Source: VRUE01 sp963697805
Lineage (GTDB): Bacteria; Actinomycetota; Thermoleophilia; Solirubrobacterales; 70-9
Reading direction: 5' to 3'
Assembly: GCA_963697805.1 (NCBI GenBank)
Contig: CAVOPB010000005.1
Span: forward strand, 124,001 to 188,000
Length of the DNA stretch: 64,000 bases
Below the pieces are notes generated by a model, which did not search any database, was not told where the DNA came from, and worked only from the letters and a program-made list of their open reading frames with translations. The position numbers and the translations under genes are program-made. The first letter of the stretch is position 1. Every line of letters begins with the position of its first letter. Below, piece after piece: positions 42,579 to 52,000 of this stretch.

Positions 42579-43118
42579 TCAGAGGAGCTCTTCGGTGGGG
42601 ACAACGTCGCCATAGCTGTCGGCTAGCGCCGCCAGGAAGGCGGCGTTGACCGCGGCGGCGGGGACGGCGACGCCGTCGAACTCGAGGTCCGGGGCGGCGC
42701 AGGCATCCGCGGCGACCGCGACGTCGAAGCCGAGGTCAGCGGCGGCGCGGGCGGTGGCGTCGACGCACATGCTGGTCATCATTCCGGCGATGACGAGTTG
42801 GCTGGCGCCGAGCTCCCGCAGGGTCTGCTCGAGCGGGGTGCGGAGGAAGCCGTTGGGCGCCTCCTTGTCGATCACCGGCTCGCCGGCGACGGGCGCTACG
42901 TCGGGGTGGATCTCCACTCCGGGCGTGCCGGGGCGCATGAACTCGGCGTCGGGGGCGTCCCAGACGTGGCGCAGGTGGACGACAGGATCGCGGGCGGCGC
43001 GAAAGGAGTCCAGCAGGCGCCGCGCCGCTGCCGCCGCAGCCTCCGGTTCGACCAGCGGGAAGGCGCCGCCTGGGAAGTAGTCGTTCTGGATGTCGACGAT
43101 TAGGAGGGTGCGGGACAC
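42579..43118 (-). CDS. Isochorismatase-family cysteine hydrolase
   Basis: 179 residues. The triad is D9 (LIVDIQNDYF), K85 (VIDKEAPNGF) and C118 (GMMTSMCVDAT), with the usual cis-peptide loop before the cysteine. The family includes nicotinamidases and N-carbamoylsarcosine amidases; the absence of nicotinamidase metal-site residues (DxHxxxH pattern not seen) makes PncA unlikely. The GTG start follows the hydrolase homology; longer upstream frame lacks it. Confidence 0.85.
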   Translation of the reverse strand: MSRTLLIVDIQNDYFPGGAFPLVEPEAAAAAARRLLDSFRAARDPVVHLRHVWDAPDAEFMRPGTPGVEIHPDVAPVAGEPVIDKEAPNGFLRTPLEQTLRELGASQLVIAGMMTSMCVDATARAAADLGFDVAVAADACAAPDLEFDGVAVPAAAVNAAFLAALADSYGDVVPTEELL

Positions 43119-43160
43119 GCCCTGATTCTCGCACTGGCGGCGAGAGGAAACTGAAAGGCT

Positions 43161-43289
43161 GTCGTGGTCTCCGTCCTCGATTCGAACGTGGTCAGCGAAG
43201 GCCACAACCTCGAAGGCGACGTCTTCGCCAGTGCCGGCAAAGAAACGATCGTGACCCTCAGCGGCATCACCTTCCGGGCCGAAAGCTGA
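43161..43289 (+). pseudogene. Array-family C-terminal fragment outside the islands
   Basis: About 42 codons reading VVVSVLDSNVVSEGHNLEGD, then TIVTLSGITFRAES and a stop, i.e. the tail of an array head with no start or stalk. It shows that family members once lay beyond the third tRNA repeat. The rest of the 43119-43388 gap shows nothing else. Confidence 0.65.
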
Positions 43290-43388
43290 GCGATCTGGAC
43301 GGCATCCTGTGATTCCGCCGTTCACTGCATTACCTTCTCGTTTGATCGGGCGCATGCGCCGAAGGGAGTAAGAGACCGGAGGGACTGA

Positions 43389-43757
43389 ATGAGCTTCTCG
43401 GAGGCCGTCAAGTCTGGATTCGACCACTATGTGAAATTCGATGGTCGGGCTTCACGACCCGCCTTCTGGTGGTGGTTCCTGTTCACGATCCTGGTCGCGA
43501 TCGCCGCCGAGATCCTGGACGCCATCATCGGAACCTCGATCCTCTACATCATCGTCGCGCTCGGGCTGATCCTGCCGAACCTCTCAGTCGCGATCCGGCG
43601 CCTGCACGACACCGATCGCAGCGGCTGGTGGATCCTGATCGGGTTGATCCCGATCATCGGATTCATCGTGCTGATCGTCTTCTACGTGCAGAAGAGCGAT
43701 CCCGGCGACAACAAGTACGGGCCGCCGCCGGCGGTGGAGGGCGTGGGCGCGGTCTAG
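43389..43757 (+). CDS. DUF805 membrane protein
   Basis: 122 residues with GGAGG before the ATG. Family signatures: FDGRASRPAFWWWFLF, NLSVAIRRLHDTDRSGWW and the C-terminal DPGDNKYGP. Three hydrophobic helices (WWFLFTILVAIAAEIL, ILYIIVALGLILP, ILIGLIPIIGFIVLIVF). The DUF805 family (YhaH/YhaI) is of unknown function. Confidence 0.9.
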   Translation: MSFSEAVKSGFDHYVKFDGRASRPAFWWWFLFTILVAIAAEILDAIIGTSILYIIVALGLILPNLSVAIRRLHDTDRSGWWILIGLIPIIGFIVLIVFYVQKSDPGDNKYGPPPAVEGVGAV

Positions 43758-43772
43758 CCCACCCGCGGCTCC

Positions 43773-44657
43773 GTGCGGGATTGGCCGCCGATCACCGAGC
43801 CGGACCTCCTCGAGCGGCTGGCGCTGGATGACGAGGAGTTCATCGCCCTCATGCGCAGGTACTGGAGCGCGGCGGAGCCCCGGGAGATGCAGCCGTCAGC
43901 CTTCGAGCGGGCGCTCGGCTACCCCTGGGATCGCCCCGCGGCCTCCTACGTCCTGCGCGGCAAGGACGTCGGACTACTGAGTGAGATCGACCCCGGGGAG
44001 CGCGACGCCGTCGTCGCGGAGTTCACCCGGGACCGTCACCCGCTGCTCTCGTTCGGTGGCAACGGGGCACCCTTCTGGCTGGCGACGAAGTTCGCGCACT
44101 TTCCCGACGAGGCGGATCGAGAAGTGTTCGTGCTGGCCGGTGAGTTGCACGACTTCGACGTCGGGGTCGCCCCCACTCTCTCTCCGATCGGCTACATGCC
44201 CGCCACCCTGTTCGCCAGTCCCGGAACGGCTGTGCGGGCGGCCATGGTCTGGGCCACCCCGGCACAGGCCACACAGCTGACCTGGACCGAGGTCCCGTAC
44301 CGCCTCGGGCGACTTGATGAGGCGCGTTTCGTCATCGATGAGGCCGATGTGAAGATCGAGGAGCTCTTCGCATACGTCCACCGACTTGGCTCGTTCTGCG
44401 TCGAGGGCTCCCCGGTCGCGCTGGCGGCGATTCCGGCGAGAAACCGAACCGCGAAAGCGATGACCCAGGAGCAACTCCTCGACGTGACCGCACGCCTGGT
44501 GATCGGTCCGGGCGCGACCGCCGAGGACCTTGTCAGGGCGCTCTACGCGGACCTGCCGGGTGTCACCGCAAAGGTGGCGGAGATGATCTGGCCGTCCTCC
44601 GTCGAGTTGCGGTCGAGCTGGACACCGTTCCCCGCTTCGAGCGGGACCGTGCCTTGA
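43773..44657 (+). CDS. Hypothetical protein, soluble
   Basis: 294 residues from a GTG, 15 bases after the DUF805 stop and probably co-transcribed. No signal peptide or membrane helix. Visible segments include YVLRGKDVGLLSEID, SFGGNGAPFWLATKF, VAPTLSPIGYMPATLF and FCVEGSPVALAAIPARN. The last segments recall histone-macroH2A-unrelated gamma-glutamylcyclotransferase-like proteins only loosely. I do not recognise the family. Confidence 0.75.
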   Translation: MRDWPPITEPDLLERLALDDEEFIALMRRYWSAAEPREMQPSAFERALGYPWDRPAASYVLRGKDVGLLSEIDPGERDAVVAEFTRDRHPLLSFGGNGAPFWLATKFAHFPDEADREVFVLAGELHDFDVGVAPTLSPIGYMPATLFASPGTAVRAAMVWATPAQATQLTWTEVPYRLGRLDEARFVIDEADVKIEELFAYVHRLGSFCVEGSPVALAAIPARNRTAKAMTQEQLLDVTARLVIGPGATAEDLVRALYADLPGVTAKVAEMIWPSSVELRSSWTPFPASSGTVP

Positions 44658-44686
44658 TATGGACGCGTGCCGGTGGTGGTCCGGGC

Positions 44687-45106
44687 TCAGGTGGCCCGAA
44701 GGAGCAGGAAGACCCCGAGCATCACAGCGAGTGCGCCGAGTGACCAGAACCAGATCCTCGCGTAGGCGCCGATAAGCCCATAGTTACGAGCCCCCCTTCC
44801 CTCCGCGTCAGCCAGATGACCGGCGTTGGCGGTTTCCACCTCCTGTTCCGCGCCGACGGAGGTGTCGGCCAGCAGGCTGCGGGTGGCATCAGCCTGATCG
44901 GCGCGGACCATGACCTGATGTGACGCGCGTGGCAGGAGGCCGATGCCGACCAGCGGGCCATCGATGCCGATGGGCCGCAGGGAACTGGAGATGCCGCTGC
45001 TTTCGAGAAGGCCTCTGACCATCTCCGCCTCGGTCAGGTCCTCGGTCAGGATCACCTCGACAAGGTCAGAATCGGATTGGTCATTCGTCGACACAATTCT
45101 TCCCAT
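44687..45106 (-). CDS. DUF2007-like domain with C-terminal membrane helix
   Basis: 139 residues. LVEVILTEDLTEAEMVRGLL then ESSGISSSLRP and the VMVRADQADATRSLL end match the DUF2007 fold; a linker and one helix follow (IWFWSLGALAVMLGVFLLL). The ATG before GRIVSTND is used; 17 more codons upstream are open but lack homology. Probably membrane-bound, with the domain in the cytosol. Role unknown. Confidence 0.7.
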   Translation of the reverse strand: MGRIVSTNDQSDSDLVEVILTEDLTEAEMVRGLLESSGISSSLRPIGIDGPLVGIGLLPRASHQVMVRADQADATRSLLADTSVGAEQEVETANAGHLADAEGRGARNYGLIGAYARIWFWSLGALAVMLGVFLLLRAT

Positions 45107-45177
45107 CGGTGCCAAGGGTAGTCCGGCGACGTTCAGGACTAGGGTTGGTTGACCCAACAGGAAGGATCAATCCAGCC

Positions 45178-45459
45178 ATGACCTATCTGATGTCGCACTT
45201 CTGGCCGGGCGCTACCGAGGACCAGTACCAGGCGACGATCGCGGTGGTGCACCCTCCGGGCGGCCTGCCCGAGGGGCAGACCTATCACGCCGCCGGGCAT
45301 ACCGACGGGGGCATCCTCATCGCCGCCGTGTGGGACTCCAAGGAGCACGCCGACCGCTTCGTCCAGGACAAACTGCTGCCGAGCATGCCGGTCGAGGGCG
45401 GCTTCGAAGGTCAGCCAGAGGAGCGCACCGCAGAGGTCTTCAATCAGCTGAGCGCGTAG
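45178..45459 (+). CDS. Small dimeric alpha/beta-barrel (ABM-like) protein
   Basis: 93 residues: SHFWPGATEDQYQATIAVVH, then HAAGHTDGGILIAAVWDSKE, HADRFVQDKLLP. The pattern of two beta-alpha units with the VWDSKEHADRF helix resembles antibiotic-biosynthesis-monooxygenase-like stress proteins. GGAAGG lies about 12 bases before the ATG. No ligand can be assigned. Confidence 0.7.
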   Translation: MTYLMSHFWPGATEDQYQATIAVVHPPGGLPEGQTYHAAGHTDGGILIAAVWDSKEHADRFVQDKLLPSMPVEGGFEGQPEERTAEVFNQLSA

Positions 45460-45463
45460 GCGG

Positions 45464-47350
45464 TTACTGAGTCCCGCCGACCGCCGCCTGTTCGGCGGTC
45501 CGGGCCAACCATCGCATCGCCCGCTGGGTCACCCATGGACGGACCCTGTCCGTCGTGTGCCCCCCGGGAACCACCCAGAGCGTGACCTGGCGGAACCTGG
45601 ATGCGAACGCCTCGGTCATCGCCAGCGGCACGACGCGATCGGCGCGGCCCTGCACGACCAGCAGCGGCCGCGTCATCGGGCGATGGATGGGCGACAATCG
45701 CAGGCGCGTCGCGGGATCGGCCCGGATCTGTTCGAAGTAGTCAGGGCCGAAGGTGCTGAGCGGCCATTCCCAGCCCACCAGATCGGACGGTGCCGCCTTC
45801 GCGACGGCGGCGGAGACGAGGCCATCGCCGGCGAGTAACTCAGCCAGTGTCCCGCCGGCGGAGGACCCGAACGCGTAGACGCCGTCCCGGCCGAACCGTG
45901 CGCGCAGCCGCGCCGCCTCCTCCCTCGCTGCGAGAACGGCTCCGGGCAGGTCGTCGAGCGGATAGCTCAGATAGTGCGGAACGAAGCCGGCGGCGATCGC
46001 CGGCGCTTCGGTCCGCGCCTGGAAGGACGGATCGGCGTAGAGGAAGGAGCCGCCATGGATCAGCAGCAGCTGCGGCGGCGGCGAGGTCCGAGTCTGAGCT
46101 CCGGCGGGCGCCGCGAGCTGCAGCGAGATCGCGACCGTCAGGGCGACGATCCCGGTTGCAATTCCGGCGGCGCGGTATCGCAGCGCGCGGGTTGGCCGCG
46201 TCACCCTGACCCAAAGCCGTCGCATCGCCTGCACCAAGGCGTAGCTCCCGATCGCCAGGGCCAGAGTTCCGATCACGGTCAGGGAGTAGCGGAGGATGAC
46301 CTCCATGTTGGTGTTGGCGAGCGAGCTCTGCATGGCGACGAGGAAGGGAATGTGGACGAGGTAGATCCAGAAGCTCGCGTCGGCGAGATAGCGCAGGACG
46401 CGCGACTCCCTGTTCACGTATCGGATCAGAAGCCCCCAGATGCCAAAAAGCAACAGCCAGCAGGTGAGGCCGACCGAGAACAGGCCGAGAAGCCTCAGCT
46501 GCCCGTCTCCGGCCAGGATTCCCGCCGTGCCGACATTGCCGGTGAAGTCGGTGTTCATGTAGAAGAGGGAGAAGGCGGGGATCGCGATCAGCAGTCCGGC
46601 CGCGAACTTCAGCCAGGCGCCTCGCCTGAGCACCTCGAGGAGGTCGTCCTGGCCGCTGAGAAGCCAGCCGAAGAGGAAGAACAGGCTGAAGTAGACGAGC
46701 AGGGTCGGGACCGGGACGAGCGAGTTCGACATGGTCCCGCCCGCCACCCACCCGGACTTCGTGATCAGGATCATGGCGCTGAGCGAGGCCAGGGCCGGGA
46801 TGCCCCACCAGGATCTCATCAGCGCCTGGAAACCGTGGTTGATCGTCGTCCCGATCCTCGGGTATTGCTGGATCGTCAGCCAGACCCCGATTGCGAGCAG
46901 CGAGATAACCAGCAGGTAGTCGATGAACCAGAGGTGCTGGGGCGTCAGGTTGAAGACGTGACCGAAGGCCAGTTCTCGCTTTTCGGGGACCTTCTGGTCC
47001 CGCGGCCAGACGGCTGCCGCCTCGATCACGAGGAAATTCGCCAGCGGCACGACGGTCAGCATCCCGATCACAAGTGGCGCCCCCAATCGTCGCAGCCGGG
47101 AGCGGACCTGCCTTGCGGCGCTGGACCTCCTCAGACCGCTGGCGGCCAGGAACCCCGAGATCGCGAAGAACAGCGGCATGTGCCAGGTGTGGACGAACCA
47201 GACGGCGGCATCGACGGCCCTGTCTTCCCCGAGGCCCTTCTGGATGTAGCGGGCGGCGTGGTAGGGAATCAGCAGCAGGATCGCCGAGACGCGGACTGCG
47301 TCCAGGTGATGGCGACGCTGAATCCCCCCCGCGGGGGGAGATGGGACCAC
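45464..47350 (-). CDS. Acyltransferase-3 (OpgC-like) membrane domain fused to an alpha/beta-hydrolase
   Basis: 628 residues. Residues 10-390 are a ten-helix acyltransferase-3 domain (HHLDAVRVSAILLLIPYHAAR with R20 and H31, HMPLFFAISGFLAA, HLWFIDYLLVISLL, FWIYLVHIPFLV). After a final helix (GIVALTVAISLQLAA) residues 427-615 form an extracytoplasmic alpha/beta-hydrolase: oxyanion motif HGGSF (432-436), nucleophile elbow GSSAGG (S497), D571 and H598. This pairs a group that adds acyl esters with one that could remove or transfer them on the outer face. Substrate (glycan or lipid) unknown. The stop lies four bases from the convergent small gene. Confidence 0.88.
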   Translation of the reverse strand: MVPSPPAGGIQRRHHLDAVRVSAILLLIPYHAARYIQKGLGEDRAVDAAVWFVHTWHMPLFFAISGFLAASGLRRSSAARQVRSRLRRLGAPLVIGMLTVVPLANFLVIEAAAVWPRDQKVPEKRELAFGHVFNLTPQHLWFIDYLLVISLLAIGVWLTIQQYPRIGTTINHGFQALMRSWWGIPALASLSAMILITKSGWVAGGTMSNSLVPVPTLLVYFSLFFLFGWLLSGQDDLLEVLRRGAWLKFAAGLLIAIPAFSLFYMNTDFTGNVGTAGILAGDGQLRLLGLFSVGLTCWLLLFGIWGLLIRYVNRESRVLRYLADASFWIYLVHIPFLVAMQSSLANTNMEVILRYSLTVIGTLALAIGSYALVQAMRRLWVRVTRPTRALRYRAAGIATGIVALTVAISLQLAAPAGAQTRTSPPPQLLLIHGGSFLYADPSFQARTEAPAIAAGFVPHYLSYPLDDLPGAVLAAREEAARLRARFGRDGVYAFGSSAGGTLAELLAGDGLVSAAVAKAAPSDLVGWEWPLSTFGPDYFEQIRADPATRLRLSPIHRPMTRPLLVVQGRADRVVPLAMTEAFASRFRQVTLWVVPGGHTTDRVRPWVTQRAMRWLARTAEQAAVGGTQ

Positions 47351-47524
47351 GAGGTGCCTCCAAGAACCGGTCTACGGCGAGGTCGGCTGCGGCAGCGGGT
47401 CAAGAAACAACAGCCGAGTCGTTAAGAATGCTACTCCCCGGTTTTGAGCAGCCGTAAACCGAGGACCTAGGGAGCTGCCCTTCAGCGAGCCCGCCACCGG
47501 GCTCATGACCAGGAGCCGGCGATT

Positions 47525-48066
47525 GTGACCGTTTTTCATACCGACGCCCATTGCCAACCCCTTCCCGTCTATGAGCTCTCGCTTGCCTTCATCGCCTCCG
47601 ACGGGCCGAAAACGGGAGCCCAGACGATCAGCGGCGTCAGTGGCGGCGGACTGACCTGGACCCTCCGAAGGCGGGCGAACACCCAGGCCGGCACGGCCGC
47701 AACTACCAGGGTGCGATCACGGTCGCCGCGTTCATCGGCGCGGCCACGAATCTGAACGGCGCGGTCGGCTCCGGCTCGGGGGCGACAGGCGCCCCCTCGG
47801 CCTCGCTGACTACGACGCGAGCCGGAGGCTGGGTGTGGGCCATCGGCGACGACTGGGACAACGGAATCGCCCGCACGCCCGGGCCGGGACAGACCCTCGC
47901 GGACCAGTTCCTCAGCCCCAGTGGAGACACGTTCTGGGTCCAGCGGCGGCCGGAACCGACGCCCGTTGCGGGTACTACGGTCACGATCAACGACACGGCG
48001 CCGACGACGGATCGCTGGAACCTGGCACTGGTAGAGGTGCCCCCGGCGACAGCCCCCGGTCCCTAG
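47525..48066 (+). pseudogene. Degraded secreted-domain gene
   Basis: First frame: LSLAFIASDGPKTGAQTISG then GGLTWTLRRRANTQAGTA; then a deletion and frame change, continuing RNYQGAITVAAFIGAATNLN, TTTRAGGWVWAIGDDWDNGI, GDTFWVQRRPEPTP and NDTAPTTDRWNLALVEV to a stop. This is one beta-sandwich domain common in actinobacterial secreted proteins, here without a signal peptide. Upstream, 47351-47524 contains only a GAGCCCG/CGGGCTC hairpin. Confidence 0.6.
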
Positions 48067-48078
48067 CTCCCCGCCAAG

Positions 48079-49029
48079 TCACCGACAGGAGCCGTTGACC
48101 GCACCGGGGGTGCCGTAGTTACCCTCGGGGTCGTAGCTTGTGGCGCCGGCTTCCTTGGCCTTGCACCAGCTCCCCGCCAGGTCGTTCTCGGCGGCGTCGG
48201 CCTTCGAGGGGTCGAGGCCGATGCTTTCGCCGGTGGCGGTCGCGAACCCGGCGTAGTCGACGACGTCGATCACTGTCCCGGTGCCGGGGGGCCCGTCGCG
48301 GACGGTGACGGTGTCGCCGGTGTTCACGAGGGTGAGCGCGCAGGCGGTCTCCTGGATCTGGAGGTCATTCGAGACGACGTGGGTGTCGCCGGCCGGGAGG
48401 GTGCCGGAGAGGGCGCAATCGCTGCCGGAGTTGATCGTCCAGCCGCTGAGGTCGACTGCGGAGGTGCCGGCGTTGAGCAGCTCGACGTATTCGTAATCGG
48501 CCTCAGTGCCAATAGGGTCAACCATCACCTCGTTGATCACGACCTTCGAAGGCGCCGATCGGCCATTTGGCACGCCGCCGCCGGCCGCCGAGGTCAGGAG
48601 TGGGTCGTCATCCCTGATCGTCCCGGTCGCCCTGGATCGCGCGATCGACGCGCCGGACGGGTTCGAGAGCTTCAGACCGAGAGTCTCCTTCCCCTCCGGC
48701 ATCACGTCGGAGATCAGCATGACGACGATCGACTTCTCCCTCTTGCGGGGCTGGAAACTGAGCTGGCCCTTCGCCACCTTGAAGTCCGATCCCGGAGTGG
48801 CGCTGCCGCCGATGGTCGCGTAGGTGACCCTCACCGGCGCCTCGGTCCTGCCGTTGATCTTGACCTTGAATTTCAGCGACGGAGTCGACTCGGCGCCCGA
48901 CGCATCGAGCACCTTGACCGTCGCCGCGCGGGCCGAGGAGATACCCAGACCAAGCGAGGCACAGAGCGCGATCGCCGCCGAGCAGGCCCCCAGGTGAGGA
49001 ATGCTCAGGTTCCGTGTAGCAATCCGCAC
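48079..49029 (-). CDS. Secreted Calx-beta plus lamin-tail domain protein
   Basis: 316 residues. A signal peptide (GACSAAIALCASLGLGISSA, ARA cleavage) precedes a Calx-beta domain (about 37-140: VRVTYATIGGSATPGSDF, FQPRKREKSIVVMLISD, GTIRDDD) and a lamin-tail domain (about 160-310: VVINEVMVDPIGTEADYEYV, ELLNAGTSAVDLSGWTI, VDYAGFA, GTPGAVNGSC). Cysteine pairs suggest disulfides. LTD domains often sit beside surface nucleases or proteases, but no enzyme domain is present here. Ca2+ binding is inferred from the Calx-beta fold. Confidence 0.85.
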   Translation of the reverse strand: MRIATRNLSIPHLGACSAAIALCASLGLGISSARAATVKVLDASGAESTPSLKFKVKINGRTEAPVRVTYATIGGSATPGSDFKVAKGQLSFQPRKREKSIVVMLISDVMPEGKETLGLKLSNPSGASIARSRATGTIRDDDPLLTSAAGGGVPNGRSAPSKVVINEVMVDPIGTEADYEYVELLNAGTSAVDLSGWTINSGSDCALSGTLPAGDTHVVSNDLQIQETACALTLVNTGDTVTVRDGPPGTGTVIDVVDYAGFATATGESIGLDPSKADAAENDLAGSWCKAKEAGATSYDPEGNYGTPGAVNGSCR

Positions 49030-49084
49030 GAGCGGAGTCTACTCCCGGAATTCCGCTCCCGCCAAGAAACATTCGCGAGATTTT

Positions 49085-52000
49085 CTAGCGCTGGAGCGCC
49101 AGCTCGCCGGCGATGCGCTCGGCGTGGCCGGTGGCGCCGATCTCGGTGAAGAGCTCGTGGGCTTCGCGCAGGCACTTGAGGTGCTCCTCCGCTTCCCCTC
49201 TCGCCTGCGCGAGGTTGGCGAGCTCCACCAGGACCAGAGCGCTGATCGGGCGGAATTCCATCCTCCGAGATTGTTCCCTCGCGGTGGCGAGCTCGGCTTC
49301 GATCTCCGCCGCTGCCTCCGCGCCCGAAGCGGCCAGCAGGATCCGCGCCAGTATCAGATGGCCCGCGGTCTCGCCGTAGGCCACGCCCCGAGTGGTCGCC
49401 TCCTCGAGGGCGCGGCGGGCCAGCTCGACTCCCCTCTCCACCTCTCCGAGGCCGGCGTGTGCCTCCGCCAGCCAGAGCACGGCCCAGCTTCTGCTCTCCA
49501 CCGAGGTTTGTAGCTCGCTGGACATGTCCAAGGCAGTTTCGAGGGACTCGATTGCCTCGCTCCAACGTTCCTGCAGCATCTGGGCGCCGCCGAAGAACGT
49601 CCACGACCAGATCCTCGAGAACGCCGCCCCCAGACGGTCGGAGAGATCCAGCGCCTGCTGGGCATGGGCAAGGGCCGCATCGGGGTCGCCGGAGTGGTAG
49701 CAGTGCCAGAACCACCACATGTGGGCCCAGCCGATCGTCTCGATATCGCCTTTCTCCCGGCAGAGCTCGATTCCGCGCTCGAACAGCGCCTGAGTCTCGT
49801 CGAGCTCGCCGAGCGCGGCGAGATAGCCACCCTTGAAGATCAGTGCCGAGCCATAGGGGCAGACCACGGAGCCGACCGCGGTGACATCGGGATCGTGCCC
49901 GACGAGCTCCATGGCGCGGTCGAGAATCGCCACTGCCCGTCGGTGCTCGCCGACGAGGAAGTAACCGTACGAGTTGCCCGCGACCGCCATGTACAGCGAC
50001 GGGTCTTCGGTCTCCTCGGCGAGGGCGAACGCCTGGGACGCGAGCTCCGCCATCGCCCGCGCGTCCCCGTCGTTGATGCCACGAAGGGCCGCGTAGCTCG
50101 CGATCAGTAGCGCGCGGGTATTCAGGTCGCCTGCACTTGACGCCATCCCCTCGGCTTCGGTGAAGATGCGCTCGGCCTCCTCATGCGTCATGCCGAGCCG
50201 CCAGCCGAACTGGAGGAGGAAGAACCTGGCGGCGAGGCCGAGCGCTGTCGTCTCCTCGGAGTCCGGGAGCCCCTCGGTGAGCTCGAAGACCCTCTGCCAG
50301 TGCCGGGAGGACTCGATCGGATCCTGTGTCCCGCTCCAGTTTGCGGCGCGGGCGTGGAAGCGCGCCGCCTCGAGCCTCTCTCCAGCAGCCTCCCAGTGCT
50401 GCGCCAGCAGCGCCGCCCGCTCGTCGAGCCGCTCGGGGTGACGCTCCGCGATCGCCCTCGCCACCGCGGCATGGTCGGCGGTACGTCGGTCGCTGAGCTG
50501 GGACCGATAGGCGACCTCCTGGGTCAGGGGATGCTTGAAGGTGAAGATCGACTCCGGGTAGATCTCCTGCTCATATACGAAACCTGCAGCGACGAGCTCA
50601 CGTAGCGCGTCTTCGAGCTCGGCCTCCTCGAGCTCCGTCACCTTTCCAAGTACCGACTGGGGGAATTCCTTGCCGATCACCGAGGCGGACTGGAGCACCC
50701 CCTTCTCGCGCGCGTTCAGCCGGTCCATGCGGGCGGAGAGGATCACCTGGACGCTGGCCGGCACCACCGCCTCTTCAACCGGCCGGGCGAGTCGGTAGGC
50801 GCCCTGCTCGCCCTCGAGGTTCCCGGCCTCCGCCAGCGAGAGAACGACCTCTTCGAGAAAGAACGGGTTGCCGCCGGTCCGCTCCCGCAGCATCTCCGGC
50901 AGCTCCGCCAGGGAGGGATCGGAGCCGAGCAGGTCGTCGAGCATTTCTCCGACGGCCTCGGGACCGAGAGGGACCAGGGCGATCTGGCTGTAGTAGGGCT
51001 TCGACATCCACTCGGCCCGATACTCGGGCCGGAAGTTGACGATCGTCAGGTCCTTGGTCCCCTGGATCGCATCTACATGGTTTGCGAGGAACTCCTCGGT
51101 TGCGGGGTCGATCCAGTGCAGATCTTCGTAGAGGCTGATACCGGGTTCGCTCGTGCCCTGGGCGCGGATCAGGCGCTTCACCACCGCGAGCAGTTGGCGG
51201 CGGCGGGCGTCGGGGTCGATGCGGGGGGCGGGTCGCTCCGGATCGGGCACCGCCAGGAAGTCGAAGATCAGCGGCAGGTCCTCGACCAGGGTCTCGTCGA
51301 GAAGGAGCAGCTTTCCGGCGATCCGCTCCCGCGCCCGCTTGTCGGAATCCTGGTCGGTGATGTCGAAGTAGCTCCGCATCAGGTGCATCACCGGCATCAG
51401 CGGCACCGATTGGGTGTGGGCGAGGCCGCTGGTGTGGTAGACGGGGACGCCTCTCGCCCGCCAGCGCTGGGTGAACTCGTGGCAAAGGCGACTCTTGCCG
51501 ACACCGGGCTCGCCGACGATGCCGATCACCTGCGCCTCGCCCTCTCTTGCCTGCTCGAAGGCGTTTTCCAGGACCTTCATCTCGTCGCCGCGGCCGACGA
51601 AGCGCGAGAAGCCGCGAGCCCGGGAGATGTCGAGGCGGCCGCGCGCCGCGCCGACCCCGGTCAGCTCGTGGACCCGAAGTGGACGGCTCGAGCCCTTGAC
51701 GTCAAACTCGCCGAGGTCGGCAAGCGCCAGATAGCCCTGGACAAGGGCGCCGGTGTGCTCGGTCAGGTAGGCCTTGCCGGGCTCTGCCAGCTGCTCCATC
51801 CGCTGCGCGAGCCCAACCGTGTGGCCGACCGCCGTGTACTCCATCCCGAGGTCATCGCCGATCCCACCAACCACCACCTCGCCCGAGTTGAGGCCCATCC
51901 GGACGAGGAAGTTGAGCCCCTTGGTCCGTCGCAGGTCGGCCGTGAACTCGGCAAGCTCGTCGATCAGGCGGAGGGCCGCGAAGCAGGCTCGCTGGGCATG

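Noticed and set aside
47487..47504. GAGCCCG/CGGGCTC hairpin as a terminator
   Set aside because: Short stem, no T-run, located upstream of a gene start rather than after a stop.
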